A DNA stretch of 64,000 nt from Camillea tinctor (Eukaryota; Ascomycota; Sordariomycetes; Xylariales; Xylariaceae). Below the pieces are notes generated by a model. That model saw nothing but the letters and a program-made list of their open reading frames with translations. It had not been told where the DNA came from and ran no database searches. The stretch spans positions 1-64,000 of the forward strand of contig MU394090.1 of assembly GCA_022578605.1 (NCBI GenBank), in the 5' to 3' direction. Shown here in pieces: positions 35,112-45,785 of this stretch. The translations under genes and the position numbers were made by a program. Every line of letters starts with the position of its first letter. The first letter of the stretch is position 1.

Positions 35112-38100
35112 ATGGACTGCCCCCGAGACACCACCAGCAGCCGGCCGCGCTTACCGATCGTCAGATCGGCCAGCGCGAGCCAGCTCTCCCAGTACGCTGC
35201 GAGACGACATGTCGACGCTAGCAAGGCGAAAATGTCGGAAGAAGCAGTCAACGACTGGCTGCAGGTCTACCAGTACAAGCGCGTAGCCTCATACGCCATC
35301 AGTGGTGTTGGTAAGTGGTTTTCGAACAGCATCCACTTTACAAAAATCATTATCATCTCATCCTTAACAAAATAGCCTCTTATCCCCCCTTCATAACATA
35401 CCTTTTCATTTTTCCCTTTCACTCCCGGAATAGTAACATCTAAGCCATATTTCTAACCATTGTCGTAGATATCATGGATATCTCTATGGTGGCCGCCATA
35501 GCCAACTGTGGCATCTGTTTCACCAGGGGCCGCAACGCCGATAAGCTGCGCCGACGACTCGAGGTCGCCTCGATGACCTTTTATCAGCATCGATACTCCC
35601 CTTCTCCCTTTCCCTCATCATTCTCCGCCTCTGTCCTTGAAGAGCGGCCATGGTCGACCTTAGACCCGACGCCGTTGGCCTGGGTCCGCGCGACCATCGT
35701 CGCGCTCATAAGTGAGATCGAGCAGGGGCGAACCCTAGCCCGCATCAAGACCCTAGAGGGCCTAATAAACCTCATCAACAATGATGTCACGCCCGTTGTG
35801 ACCCTAACGGGGTTCCCGGAGAAGGATTTGTGTCCCGAGGTCGTGTACGAGGTCGTGAAGGTGTTGTCTGGCGACAGCGGACACACGGGGGTGTGGGTTG
35901 GAGGGAAGAGAGGCGGCAAGATCGAGCCGGCGGGAAAAAGTTAGTATTATCTTCCCTCCTCCTTTTTAAACAATGTTGAGGAGTTAAAGCTGCATCTTCC
36001 TGAGTATCGCTCTCAGTTTTGATTCCTCGCGACACAATTCTATACAATAAAATGTTGTTTCAGTATAACATTTACTGACTCCTTTTGTTATAGTCCTCCA
36101 GTCGCGAGGGATGGAGTTCATTCAACCCGACCGGGGTGAGCTTAGACAAATAGCCAAGAGCTCCGCGTACGTGGTCGGTCTTTCGGCGTTGTCCCTGCAC
36201 TCTCTGGAAGGGTCCCTCCACCTCGCACAGCTGCTGACAGCGTGCTTGGTGGAGGTGACCGGTATCAGCACGAGTTTCGTAGACCGGGCGAACCACCAGA
36301 CGCCGGGCAGTGAAGATGTAGCCGCCAACATCAGGGGGTTCCTCTGCTCGTCCCAGAACATAATGGGTGGGGACCGCCCCGTTTCCGGGGAGACATTGAA
36401 GTTCTGGCGCAGGGCGGTGTCCATCGTCCCTGCGAAGCTAGGCGCCATGTTGGATGACCTGAAACTCGCCAAAGAGCAGGTAAACTGGGCCCTGGCGAGG
36501 AGGAACGAGTGCCTGATGGACGCCCTGGACAAGAGTGCCGACAAGGAGGAAGATGCCAGAAGCAGCATCTTGCCTAGCATGTTGCCAGGGTTGTCTTGCG
36601 CCCAAGTATCTGGACTCGCCCCTCTCGTTGACCTTGATATTGCTGATGTACTCAAGTCTATAAATCCAGCACACGACACGACCAACATAGAAGTCGTCAG
36701 CGCCATGCACAAGTCGCATGACTGTATCTTCCGTCTCGCCGAGCTCATATGGACCCAGATCGAGGGGCTTCTCGACCCGAAAACCAGTGATGATCTCCCA
36801 GCGCAGCTTTGTCTCGACGGGAAGTTCTCGTCGTCGAGCATCGGCAAGGTGGTCGCCGAGGCGGAGAGTCTCCTAACTGAGATTACGATGCTAAAGATCG
36901 ACTATGACGAGATTGAAGGGTCACTTGGTGGCAGCGACTGCGAGGATGGACTCAAGCAGCGCGCTACGTTTGCTGCTGAGACCTGCGCGAAGATGATAGA
37001 AAAGCTCACCCGCATGCAAGCTTGTCAGGTTTACATCGTCACCCAAGCAGCGGATGTTCACTATATCGATGATCAGATCTTGTTGCGGATCTTCTGGGAC
37101 GCCCTGTGCGTATCGATCCCGCGCGCTAGCAGAGAGATCTACAGGTCGCTCGAGAGCATACGGAGAGCGGACACGGTGTGCGTGGCCGTATACACTGCCT
37201 TTGAGCAGTCCTGGCGTAAGAGTGGAATGTGCACTGCCGGTGCCCACAGAGATCTACCTTCATTCGACCATCGCTGTGACGAGGCTATTGAGAGCTCCTC
37301 GGACGTTCTCAACACTTGCCTGAGGAGCTTGGGATTCTCTGATGTTATTATAATGCAGAAACTCCCGCGGTGGAAGAGAATTGCCTCGGATAACATCAAG
37401 AGCCGTCTCAAGCTTTGGCCGAAGACCAGACGGCCCGCAACCGAAGAGCTTCTCGGTCGCGGTCCCCGCCAGCTGTACCTGTTCGTTCGAGGCAAGCTTG
37501 GCATACCTATGGATTCTGGAGATATTCCTGTTTTCAAGTATGGTGAAGGCCTGACTGTTGCAGAGAATACTTCAACGCCATCCCCTAAATCTAGCAGCAG
37601 CACCCATAGTGGTGAAGGCAAAGGGAAGGCCAAAGCTATGGAATCTAGCTTGGAGGATATTCCAGAGCAAGAGCCGACGGTCATGGATTACATCGACACC
37701 ATCCAACAGTCCATGAGTGCCCCCAGTGGAATCATTGACATCGTCATGGCCCTCCTCGCGAAGCGTATCCCACTCGCGCATTACAATCTCTCCGGTCTCT
37801 TCCCCGTGGTATTTAGTCCGCTCCCTGGCCATCCGCGCATGAACCCCCACCATCTCGCGCGGAGGATTCTCAAAGACACGACCCCCGAGCTGCCCGTAGA
37901 GCTTAAGGCTGGCCCAAGACCCGCGCAAACCCCGTTCATGCATCTCGAGCAGCCATCAACCGTCGCGTGTGGGGGAGGAGAGGATCTTTCGAAATATGAC
38001 TCGGACTCTGACTCCGAGTCTGATACTAACACACAAGGGGCGTCTCAGAAAGCGCAGCAACCCATTTCGGAGCGCAAGCCCGGCAGCTTCCCACCTCGCG

Positions 38101-38915
38101 GGAGTTGGCGTGGGTCGGCTTCCACCATCATGAACAGTCGGCCCCGTATCCTCAAAAAGTCCCCCGTCGACCCGCTGCGCAGCCACCCAGTCCATCTCAG
38201 CAGTCCCAATCCCAGTCCCAGCACCCACCTCCCCGACAAGAAACCCCCACCTTCTGCCTCCACCCCGCCCTCAGCGAAGCCAGTCCTTCGCCCCGGAGAG
38301 AACGCCTGGGCTCTGCGTACTCAGCGCAGCCAGAAGAAGAAGAGGCCGACGGTCGCGCGCGCCCACGCGAGAAGGGAAAGACTAGCAAGCTACTGCAGAA
38401 GAAAGCCGGCGCAGGTGCGGCTGCAAGCCACGTCGGTAGACGACTTCGAGGCGGTGCTGGAGGAGGAGGAGCAGCCGCGGGGGGCAGACGATGAGAACGG
38501 TGGTGGCGCCACCACCAGTACTAGTAGTAGCAGCAGCGAGGATGACGACGACCACGGGCACAAGTCTCGATCCAGTGCTGGTGCTGAAGTCATGCCCACA
38601 AGCCGACAGCGAGTTTCCGCAGAAGCAGAAGATATGGACACTGAACTCTCGCGCGACCTCGCACAAGCCATGGCCCAGCCATTGATAGAGAACTATGCCG
38701 AAGAGTACCGCGGCGACAACACGATGGCTTCGGGCTCCGGCTCCGGATCTACTGCTGCTAGCACTGAAATCGGACTCGCCGTATCCGACCCCGACATCAA
38801 GAGGCCTTTTTCATCTCTAGGTATCAAGGACGAGGACGAAGAAGCCAACGAGGAGTATAACGATATCCGGCACGCATCCCAGCGCCGTAGGACGGGCTCG
38901 ACTAGGGAACGATGA
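35112..38915 (+). CDS. Divergent aromatic-amino-acid-lyase-like pseudoenzyme with long disordered tail
   Basis: Three exons, 35112-35310, 35469-35939 and 36094-38915 (introns 158 and 154 bp, phases agree); 1163 residues. Several blocks in family order resemble phenylalanine/histidine ammonia-lyases. VTPVVTLTG (173-181) stands where PAL has ITPVVPLRGS, and NHQTPGSEDVAANIRGFL (290-307) where it has RPHPGQ...VAANIR. DLKLAKEQVNWAL stands for the LAHEQVN block, and LGRGPRQLYLFVRGKLGIP (677-695) for the C-terminal LGRGSRxLYxFVR. The Ala-Ser-Gly that forms the MIO cofactor is gone (FPEKDLCP follows 181). The Tyr loop GVTTGFG is not recognisable, NGTA reads SSAY, and YSLR reads FWRR, so lyase activity is unlikely. 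Residues about 710-1163 are an added low-complexity tail with acidic Ser/Asp/Glu tracts and Lys/Arg patches (QRSQKKKRP) like nuclear signals. The donor GTTAGT of intron 2 is weak. Confidence 0.7.
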
Positions 38916-39179
38916 ACGGAAAAGGAAGAGATCTGCTAGCACTGCTGGTGCAGCACCATGACGACAGTGCAATGGCGAGCCAGGACAAGACGCCAGCGAC
39001 TTATTCCCGCCAAGAAGCAGTCACTTGGAGGTTAGTGGGTAACCGAAACTCCCGAAGAACTCGTCCCAAAAGAATTTCCCCAAGTCAGATACGGAATCTC
39101 CGGGAGGGACCAAACGACGACTTTTCTGTAAGGGGCACGGGGTGCTCGAGGAATCTTCTATGAATGATTCTCGACGAAG

Positions 39180-39237
39180 TGAAATCTTTAAGATTTCATT
39201 TCCTCAAGATTCAATTCTTCAAGATTCAGTTCTTCAA
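39180..39237. repeat. Short palindrome followed by 15-bp direct repeats
   Basis: TGAAATCTT and AAGATTTCA form a 9-bp inverted repeat around one T. Two adjacent copies of TCAAGATTCARTTCT then occupy 39204-39218 and 39219-39233, and the start of a third copy follows. Confidence 0.75.
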
Positions 39238-39320
39238 GACAGTTCTCTAAGACTAGCTTCTTGAATCGGAACTTAGCCGAAGAACATTACTGGTATGCAG
39301 ACGAGGAACGTCTTCTTTTC

Positions 39321-39498
39321 GGAGGGAGGGGGATATGTTACACACTATATATTGTATGAGTAGGTGATCGCACCGTGGAGGCTACACAAACCAACCTTCA
39401 AGATCCTAGGTTAGAACCTTGAAGACCTAATAGAATCGACCATCTTTCTTCGCTACTTTGAGTTCTTACAGGCTCGCCGCCGGGCTGTGACTTGTAAC
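39321..39498 (+). mobile_element. Possible LTR-retrotransposon 3' end (polypurine tract and short LTR)
   Basis: A polypurine tract (GGAGGGAGGGGGA, 39321-39333) is followed almost at once by TGTTACAC. About 160 bases later GTAAC occurs, giving TGTTAC...GTAAC ends. This order is what the 3' end of a retroelement looks like. The candidate LTR is short, no second copy is in the window and no coding remnant was identified, so it may be coincidence. Confidence 0.25.
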
Positions 39499-40682
39499 TT
39501 TAAAATAAGATGATTAAAAAAAGGAAAATCATATTTCGATGTTTTGACTGTATTAGCATGTGCTATCCGTGCCTATAAACGTAGCAAGAGATTGATGAAA
39601 TTGCTACGCACCTAAAATGCCTAGTTCTTTCATATATCGCTAATCGTCCAGCATTCGTAAACCCGGAGGCTTTGACATTAGTTCTTTTTCCAGTAATAAT
39701 AGGCACCCACTCATCACAATGATCCTAGTTGATCAATCCAAAGGAGAAAGGGAGAGAATAAATATAGTTTAATATGTCTTTTTTGTATTTGCATGCATTA
39801 ACTTTTCTGATGGGGTCCAATAGAGAGCGAGAACAAAACAATACAACCTATACACATGCACGACCTAATGACCAATATAGCTACACGCCGGCGCCAGGAA
39901 CCATGTTTGGAGTAAAGTGCTACGCCGGCACTGATTTTTTTGTACCTTCTCTGGGCCGGGAGAGAAAACTTCCAAAGAAAAACACATGTAGTTAGCTCGA
40001 CTCAACCGTCTTAGATGCCACTCACATCTATATCTACCGTCCACATCAGCTATAAGGGGGGGTTTTGGATAAGGAGAGTAGGGGGAGGGGCCAAAGACTA
40101 AAACTATTCGCCAGACAGATACGCCAAAGGAACTACCCCTATCCGACTAGCATAATCGTAGAGCAAGAGAAGGAGGGAAAGGGAAAGTGGGGGGAGGAGG
40201 GGGGACGAAAATATTCAGGGGTGGAGGGGGAAATAAATGATATGTAAAATACCGCCTTCGCCAATAATGCACACAAACGAAATGCGGCACGACCGAATGT
40301 CGAGAATGTAAGGTGTATAAACAAACCACCAAGACTCCATTATATCATGCTGCACCACGCACACCAATCCCATGTCATGCCACCGAACCTCGAAGCAAGA
40401 CATCAAGATTGTAAAATCCATTCCGGTTGAAACCCAGAACCGGAAAAAGGAAAATCATTAAAGGTAGGGAGGAAAGAGGGGTATCACCGCTCCGCGAATG
40501 CCGTGGAAAAGACGGAGAAAGCTGTGCTTAGAAAATAGTGACGTCTGCTAGAGGGAGAGACGTCGTTTAGCAAGATCATGGACAATGCCTGGTCGCGAAA
40601 GCGAAAGCAAACCAAAGATTGAACACAGTAGTGGGAGGTTCTACAAGTATCAGTGGAGATGAGCATCTGATCCGTTGACTTT

Positions 40683-42851
40683 TCATAACGCGGTAGAAGT
40701 TGTCCAAGAGGTGAAGGACTTGCGCTTCGGGATACGCTCCAACTGAGAGAGTAATTCATCCAGCTCAAGCCAGTTGTCGTCGTCTTCCGCAAATTTACGG
40801 TGTTTCTTCGACTCGATATGCTTGAGTTTACTGTTAGCTAGTGTACAATCAGACATGAAATCGCCATAACCTACCTCATCAAAGTCGTCGTACTTCTCAG
40901 CGCAGTTCTCACAGTAACCAGGCTTGAGATCGCGCCTCTTCTTAGGAGCAGCACGCTTCTCTGCCTTGGTCTCGTCCGCGGCATCCACCTTGCGGCTGGA
41001 AGTACGAGCTAGAGTAAGAGAACGTTTAATGCTGTTATCATCCTTGAAACTAGTGTCAAGCGTGCGCCGGGAGCTAGCATCCTGAGATGTAGTCGTGCTA
41101 TTTCGCTTGAGCACCTGGCGTTGAAGCCCGTGAACTTCCTTGCTCAAACCAGTTATGACACCGGGAGTGGTAGCAGTAGACGAGACCATCTGAGACCGAA
41201 TAGCCGAAGTCACATTAGAAGGCTGGACCCCCGACGCGACCGGCTCCCCACCAAAGATGCGCCCCGAGGGCGGGCGGCCGGTGAAAATATTGGGACGGAA
41301 TTCCGTGTTGGGACCGAACAAGGACTTTGATGGGCCAGTCAACTCGAGCGAGGTGAGGCTGGAACCACGGTTATGGCCAAGCTCCATCTCACCCAAGGTT
41401 CGCTTCCTCGGGGCCGGCCGAGAAACCTCCATCTTAGCTACCGGAGCAGCTAGTTTTGGCTCGGTGGCGGCGGCAGCAGCAGCAGCGGCGGCCTTTGCCC
41501 TCTCTTTCGCCCGAGCAACATGGGCTTCCTTTGCTTCCCTGGCCTCCTTAATCTCCGAGTCTTCTACAAAGGGGCATCGTCCCAACGTGGCAGTCTGGAA
41601 CTGCGGCCATTCACCCTTCATCTTATCAGCCACCTTCGGATACTCCCGGACCATGATCGGCTTTTGTTTCTCTTCGATGTCATACACGTAGATGTAGGGG
41701 CCCTTGAAGAGATGGAGCTCGCGTGTAACTACGGTTGGGTCTCGATCGGACGGCCCGTTGACGCGTTCGTTATGCAAAAGACGGAGCAGATTACGGTCCT
41801 CGGCGGTTCGTTCGGTATGGGTTGGCCGGCTACTTCTAGCTCCATATGCAACTTCAGCACAGGTATAAGGATCCTTCTCCAGCAGCAACATCATCATCCG
41901 CTGCAGCTTGTCGGTGGACCATATCTTCTTGCCCATTTCTCTCGCATGCAATAGAATATCCATGTTTCGCTTGGGCTGCTTGGCAGCCTTTTCCTGGGGC
42001 TGCGAAGCCAACTTCCGAGCCCGAAGTTCGGCATCGAACATCCGTCTCTTCACCGAGGACTCCGAATAGCGAGTAAGCAAGGAGGGATTGATAGTTTCGG
42101 TTTGTTGCGGCTCCGCCTCCGCCTCTTCAGTGGCCTGGTTGGCATCTTTCTTAGTGGCCGCGTCTCGTCCTTCGCGGTCGGTAACACTCTTTTCGGAGGG
42201 AATCTGGCGCGTGGTGATGACATGAGTAATATCAATTGAGAAAAATGCAGCCTCGCGCTATACGATTATACGGTGAGCTTTCACATCTTAAAAACAATTG
42301 GACACTTCCGGTATTTAACTTACGCCACCAAGTGCAGAGATCTGTTTCGTCAGGCTGTGGGCGACATCGCTAGGAACCTTGTCGAAGTAGAATACCAACT
42401 TGGGGAACCTCGCTCGGTGGTGGTTCTGCCAAGTCAGGATGTCATTGATGTCCTTCTCGGTAAATTCGCGCGCGGTCGACTCGGTCTGATGATGGCTTTG
42501 TTGTGGTTGATGATGATGGCTCGCAGATCTCTCCTTGGCTATCTTGCTCTCATAGCTGCTAATATTCCGGCGTGGCTGGGCAGGGACCTGGGACTTGGAA
42601 GTTCTGGGTTGCTGAGAAGGAGATTTGAGAGCACGGTGTGCACCGCCTTCTAAGACTTGCTTCTTGGCTGGGGGAGGCTGGCCATAGGGTTCCTCACGCT
42701 GCAGCGAAGCCAGGTTACGTTTCTGCTTAAGAGCGGTAGCATGGCCTCGAAGGGGGGAGTTGGCAATGTTCTGATTAGCTCCGAGTGGGATTCTTCGGTT
42801 CGACATGACGACCAGGTCAATGGGGGGAGGCGATAGAGATACAGCTGCCAT
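40683..42851 (-). CDS. DBF4: Dbf4-type regulatory subunit of Cdc7 kinase (NimO-like)
   Basis: Three exons on the minus strand: 42851-42324, 42257-40875 and 40820-40683 (introns 66 and 54 bp, both phase 0). The product has 682 residues. It contains the BRCT-like motif N (FPKLVFYFDKVPSDVAHSLTKQISALGG joined across intron 1, then THVITTRQIP), motif M (ELHLFKGPYIYVYDIEEKQ and onward to VREYPK) and the C-terminal motif C zinc finger (GYCENCAEKYDDFDE joined across intron 2 to HIESKKHRKF, a CCHH finger). Dbf4 activates Cdc7 to phosphorylate the MCM helicase and start DNA replication. An Ala-rich run and charged linkers lie in the middle. A second ATG at codon 16 (MSNRRIPLG) is an alternative start. 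It is divergent from ICP55 with about 1.4 kb between the starts. Confidence 0.93.
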
Positions 42852-44222
42852 ATAAATATCCTTTTACCATGCTAATGTAATGTGGATGCAGAAGAGATGG
42901 CGATGTCTCGTTGAAATCACAGGTGTTGGATGGTGTGGAGAGGAGAGAAGGAAATCGTGTAATTAGATGTGGAGAGGGAAAGAGAGAAAGAGTACTGACG
43001 TCCAGTACGGGGGGGTGTGGATTGTGGGTATGGGGGGGGGATGGAGATGAGTGAAAAGTTGTCTCTCAAGGGCGGCGTAAATAAAACCTGATGGTTGGTT
43101 TGGTTTAGTTTGACGCTTGATGATCCAAGCTTCCAATGTAACTTCTTGAAGTCTAATCGAAGACTTTAAGAGTCAATTGAAGTCCTCACCAACCTTTTTC
43201 AAGGTGAATGAACTGTGACCGTGACCAAGGTGTAGGTGTAGGTGTAGGTGCGTGTGCGTGAATGTGTTGTATTGTATGTGTGTGTGTGTGTGTGGGCGGG
43301 CACGCGACGACCGTGGCACACAACAAAAAGACACAACACGGACCACGGTTGAACTGTCAAGAGGACATTTGGACCAATTCAGAACAAAGAAGGAGAGAAA
43401 AGAACTTCACCAGATTCTACAACCCAAATGACACGAGAAACTGCCCCAAGATGGACGCGAAGAGGGGGTAGATGATAAGTGAATGTTGGGAGGTGAATGG
43501 GTAGAGATGGTAGAGATGTGCAAATGGAAGCTTAAACGTTCTTTTTTTTCTCTCCCTTGTTGGTTTTTAGGAGGGTGAATGGCGCTAGCACTAACAATTT
43601 TTCACATTACCTACCTATTACTTACCTGCAACTGCCTAAACTACCTAAAAAGTCAACAATAATATTCGAGCACGGACCAATCGCCTAAAGCTAAAAACAT
43701 TTAACACCCCACTTGTTCCTGTATCCACACAACGCTAGCATGGCAACCGGCAACCGTTGTACCCTCGTACCGTAGCTCTTGTCACAAGTCGTACAAGCTA
43801 AGGTAAAACCTACGTAACTACGTAACCTGAGGTCCATTACGGAGTACATGGAAATCTTCAATTGAGAGTCTTTCCCCCAATTCTCTGTATCGATCTGTAT
43901 CTTCATTGGTTCTAAATAGAAAATAGAGTACTATGTACATACCCTTATGTTGTAGCACCTCAATTACCTAAATCCCTTGGTTATAGAAGTCTTTAATTTT
44001 TTCTTTAACTTTTTTTTTCTTTACAACCCTTGTATAATCAATTCGTCAATTCAGTCTCAACTCCTCAATTTTTCTTTTTTCCCAAGATCGGACCAAAACT
44101 AATAATACACACATACAAATACATAACCATGCAGAAACATATGAACATAAACAAACCAATTCTCAGATAATTAATTTGGTTTTTTTCTTCTTCTCTTCTT
44201 CAGTTATTATTATAACTTTACT
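42852..44222. other. Divergent promoter region between DBF4 and ICP55
   Basis: It contains GGTGTA hexamer repeats (43229-43250), a (TG)9 run (43277-43294), purine-rich leader DNA for DBF4 (42930-43070) and a pyrimidine-rich leader for ICP55 (43990-44215). The GAAGACTTTAAGAGTC-like words near 43150 resemble those near 39200. No gene is supported. Confidence 0.55.
43277..43294. repeat. TG dinucleotide microsatellite
   Basis: Nine tandem TG units, seen directly; hexamer repeats of GGTGTA lie about 30 bases upstream. Confidence 0.9.
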
Positions 44223-45785
44223 ATGAATATGAGGCTACGGCAATTCCCCTTAAGGCAGCTCCAGAGCCACTTCAAGCGACAAGTTCATCATCCGTCCCGG
44301 TCCCCATCCCAATCCCATCCACCCCATCCACCAATCACACGATGCATATTACCGAACTCCTCTACCCGAATATCACCTCAACACCATCTCCAATCTCCCA
44401 CCTCACCTCTATATACCTCCCGACGATCCTATACCACCGCAATCCCTGCCTCTGAGCTTCTCTTTGGCCAGCCCGTCTACGAGACACACCCCCACCTGCT
44501 CGCACCCGGTGAGCTCACTCCCGGCATCACGGCCCAAGAATATCACGAGCGTCGCGCAGCTCTATGCAAATCCTTACCTCCTGATTCTGCTGTGGTTATC
44601 CCTGCAGCTCCTGTACAGTACCGTTCCGGTGCCGTCTTCCATGCCTACCGCCAAGAGTCCAACTTCCTGTACTTAACCGGGTTTTCTGAGCCCGAATCCT
44701 ACCTCGTTCTTCGCCGCACCGGCGACGAGCTCGGCGACTACATATTCTACCTCTTCTGCCGTCCTAAGGACCGTAAAGCCGAACAGTGGAACGGGCCGTG
44801 GAGCGGCGTCGATGCAGCCCGCGATGTGTGGAATGCCGATGTGGCGGGAGATATAAGCCGGCTGGACAGCTTGCTGGCGGATGCCCTAAAGGGCGTCAAG
44901 AAGATTTTTACCGATGCCGAGCTCACCAAATATGGTGTGTCGACGCATATTGGCGATACGCTGCGGTCCGCGGCTCCGGGCACGCCATCGTCGGTGCTGA
45001 AACCACACGTCAACACGCTCCGTGCCATCAAGTCCCCGGCCGAGGTAGCCAATATGCGGCGTGCCGGGCAGCAGTCCGGCCGCGCGCTAACCGAAGCCAT
45101 GCGCCAGACGTGGAAGTACGAGAAAGACTTGGAAGCCTTCCTAAACTACCAATACCACAAATCCGGTCTGGATGGGCAAGCCTATATACCAGTGGTAGCG
45201 GGGGGCAAGAAGGCCCTATTGATCCACTACGTGCTGAACAACGGCATGCTAGACGAGTCCGAGTTCGTGCTCGTCGACGCCGGCGGGGAGTACGGGTCCT
45301 ACGTCTCAGATATAACCCGCACGTGGCCCGTGTGCGGCCGCTTCACCCCGCCTCAGCGGGACCTCTACGAAGCGGTGCTCCGTGCACAGCGTTCGTCCGT
45401 ATCCCTGTGCCGCGCGAGCGCTAACGTGACCCTCGATAAGCTCCACAGCATCACCGAAGCAGGCTTGCGCGACCAGCTTCAGCAGCTCGGTTTTGATCTA
45501 AGCGGGAACGTCATGGATACGCTATTCCCGCATCACGTAGGGCACTACGTCGGACTTGACGTGCACGATGTGCCCGGGTACCCGCGTAATGTGATCCTGA
45601 AAGAAGGACACTGCATCACCATCGAACCGGGCATCTACGTACCGGACGACGAGAGGTTTCCTAAAGCCTTCCGTGGCTTGGGTGTTCGCATTGAGGATAG
45701 TGTATGCGTAGGTGACGATGACCCGATAATTTTAACCACTGAAGCTGTTAAGGAGGTCGTTGATATCGAGGCCCTGAGGGCATAA
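44223..45785 (+). CDS. ICP55: Mitochondrial Xaa-Pro aminopeptidase, intermediate cleaving peptidase Icp55
   Basis: A single exon gives 520 residues. A long basic, Ser/Pro/His-rich presequence (about 1-70, ending RRSYTTAIPASE) is followed by LFGQPVYETHPHLLAPGELTPG, the aminopeptidase-P N-terminal domain (YRQESNFLYLTGF) and a pita-bread catalytic domain. The expected metal ligands are present: Asp352 and Asp363 (VLVDAGGEYGSYVSD), His441 (GHYVGLDVHD), Glu468 (ITIEPGIY) and Glu491 (RIEDS). Icp55 trims one residue from imported proteins after the mitochondrial processing peptidase and stabilises them against N-end degradation. The start is the first ATG after a pyrimidine-rich leader; a second in-frame ATG follows two codons later. 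Confidence 0.95.
   Translation: MNMRLRQFPLRQLQSHFKRQVHHPSRSPSQSHPPHPPITRCILPNSSTRISPQHHLQSPTSPLYTSRRSYTTAIPASELLFGQPVYETHPHLLAPGELTPGITAQEYHERRAALCKSLPPDSAVVIPAAPVQYRSGAVFHAYRQESNFLYLTGFSEPESYLVLRRTGDELGDYIFYLFCRPKDRKAEQWNGPWSGVDAARDVWNADVAGDISRLDSLLADALKGVKKIFTDAELTKYGVSTHIGDTLRSAAPGTPSSVLKPHVNTLRAIKSPAEVANMRRAGQQSGRALTEAMRQTWKYEKDLEAFLNYQYHKSGLDGQAYIPVVAGGKKALLIHYVLNNGMLDESEFVLVDAGGEYGSYVSDITRTWPVCGRFTPPQRDLYEAVLRAQRSSVSLCRASANVTLDKLHSITEAGLRDQLQQLGFDLSGNVMDTLFPHHVGHYVGLDVHDVPGYPRNVILKEGHCITIEPGIYVPDDERFPKAFRGLGVRIEDSVCVGDDDPIILTTEAVKEVVDIEALRA

Larger units (their letters stand above)
38916..40682. other. Intergenic region with short repeats and a possible LTR remnant
   Basis: Just past the lyase-like gene are a small palindrome (39180-39198), 15-bp direct repeats (39204-39233) and a possible retrotransposon end (39321-39498). 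A purine-rich patch lies at 40160-40240. No gene is supported. Confidence 0.45.
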
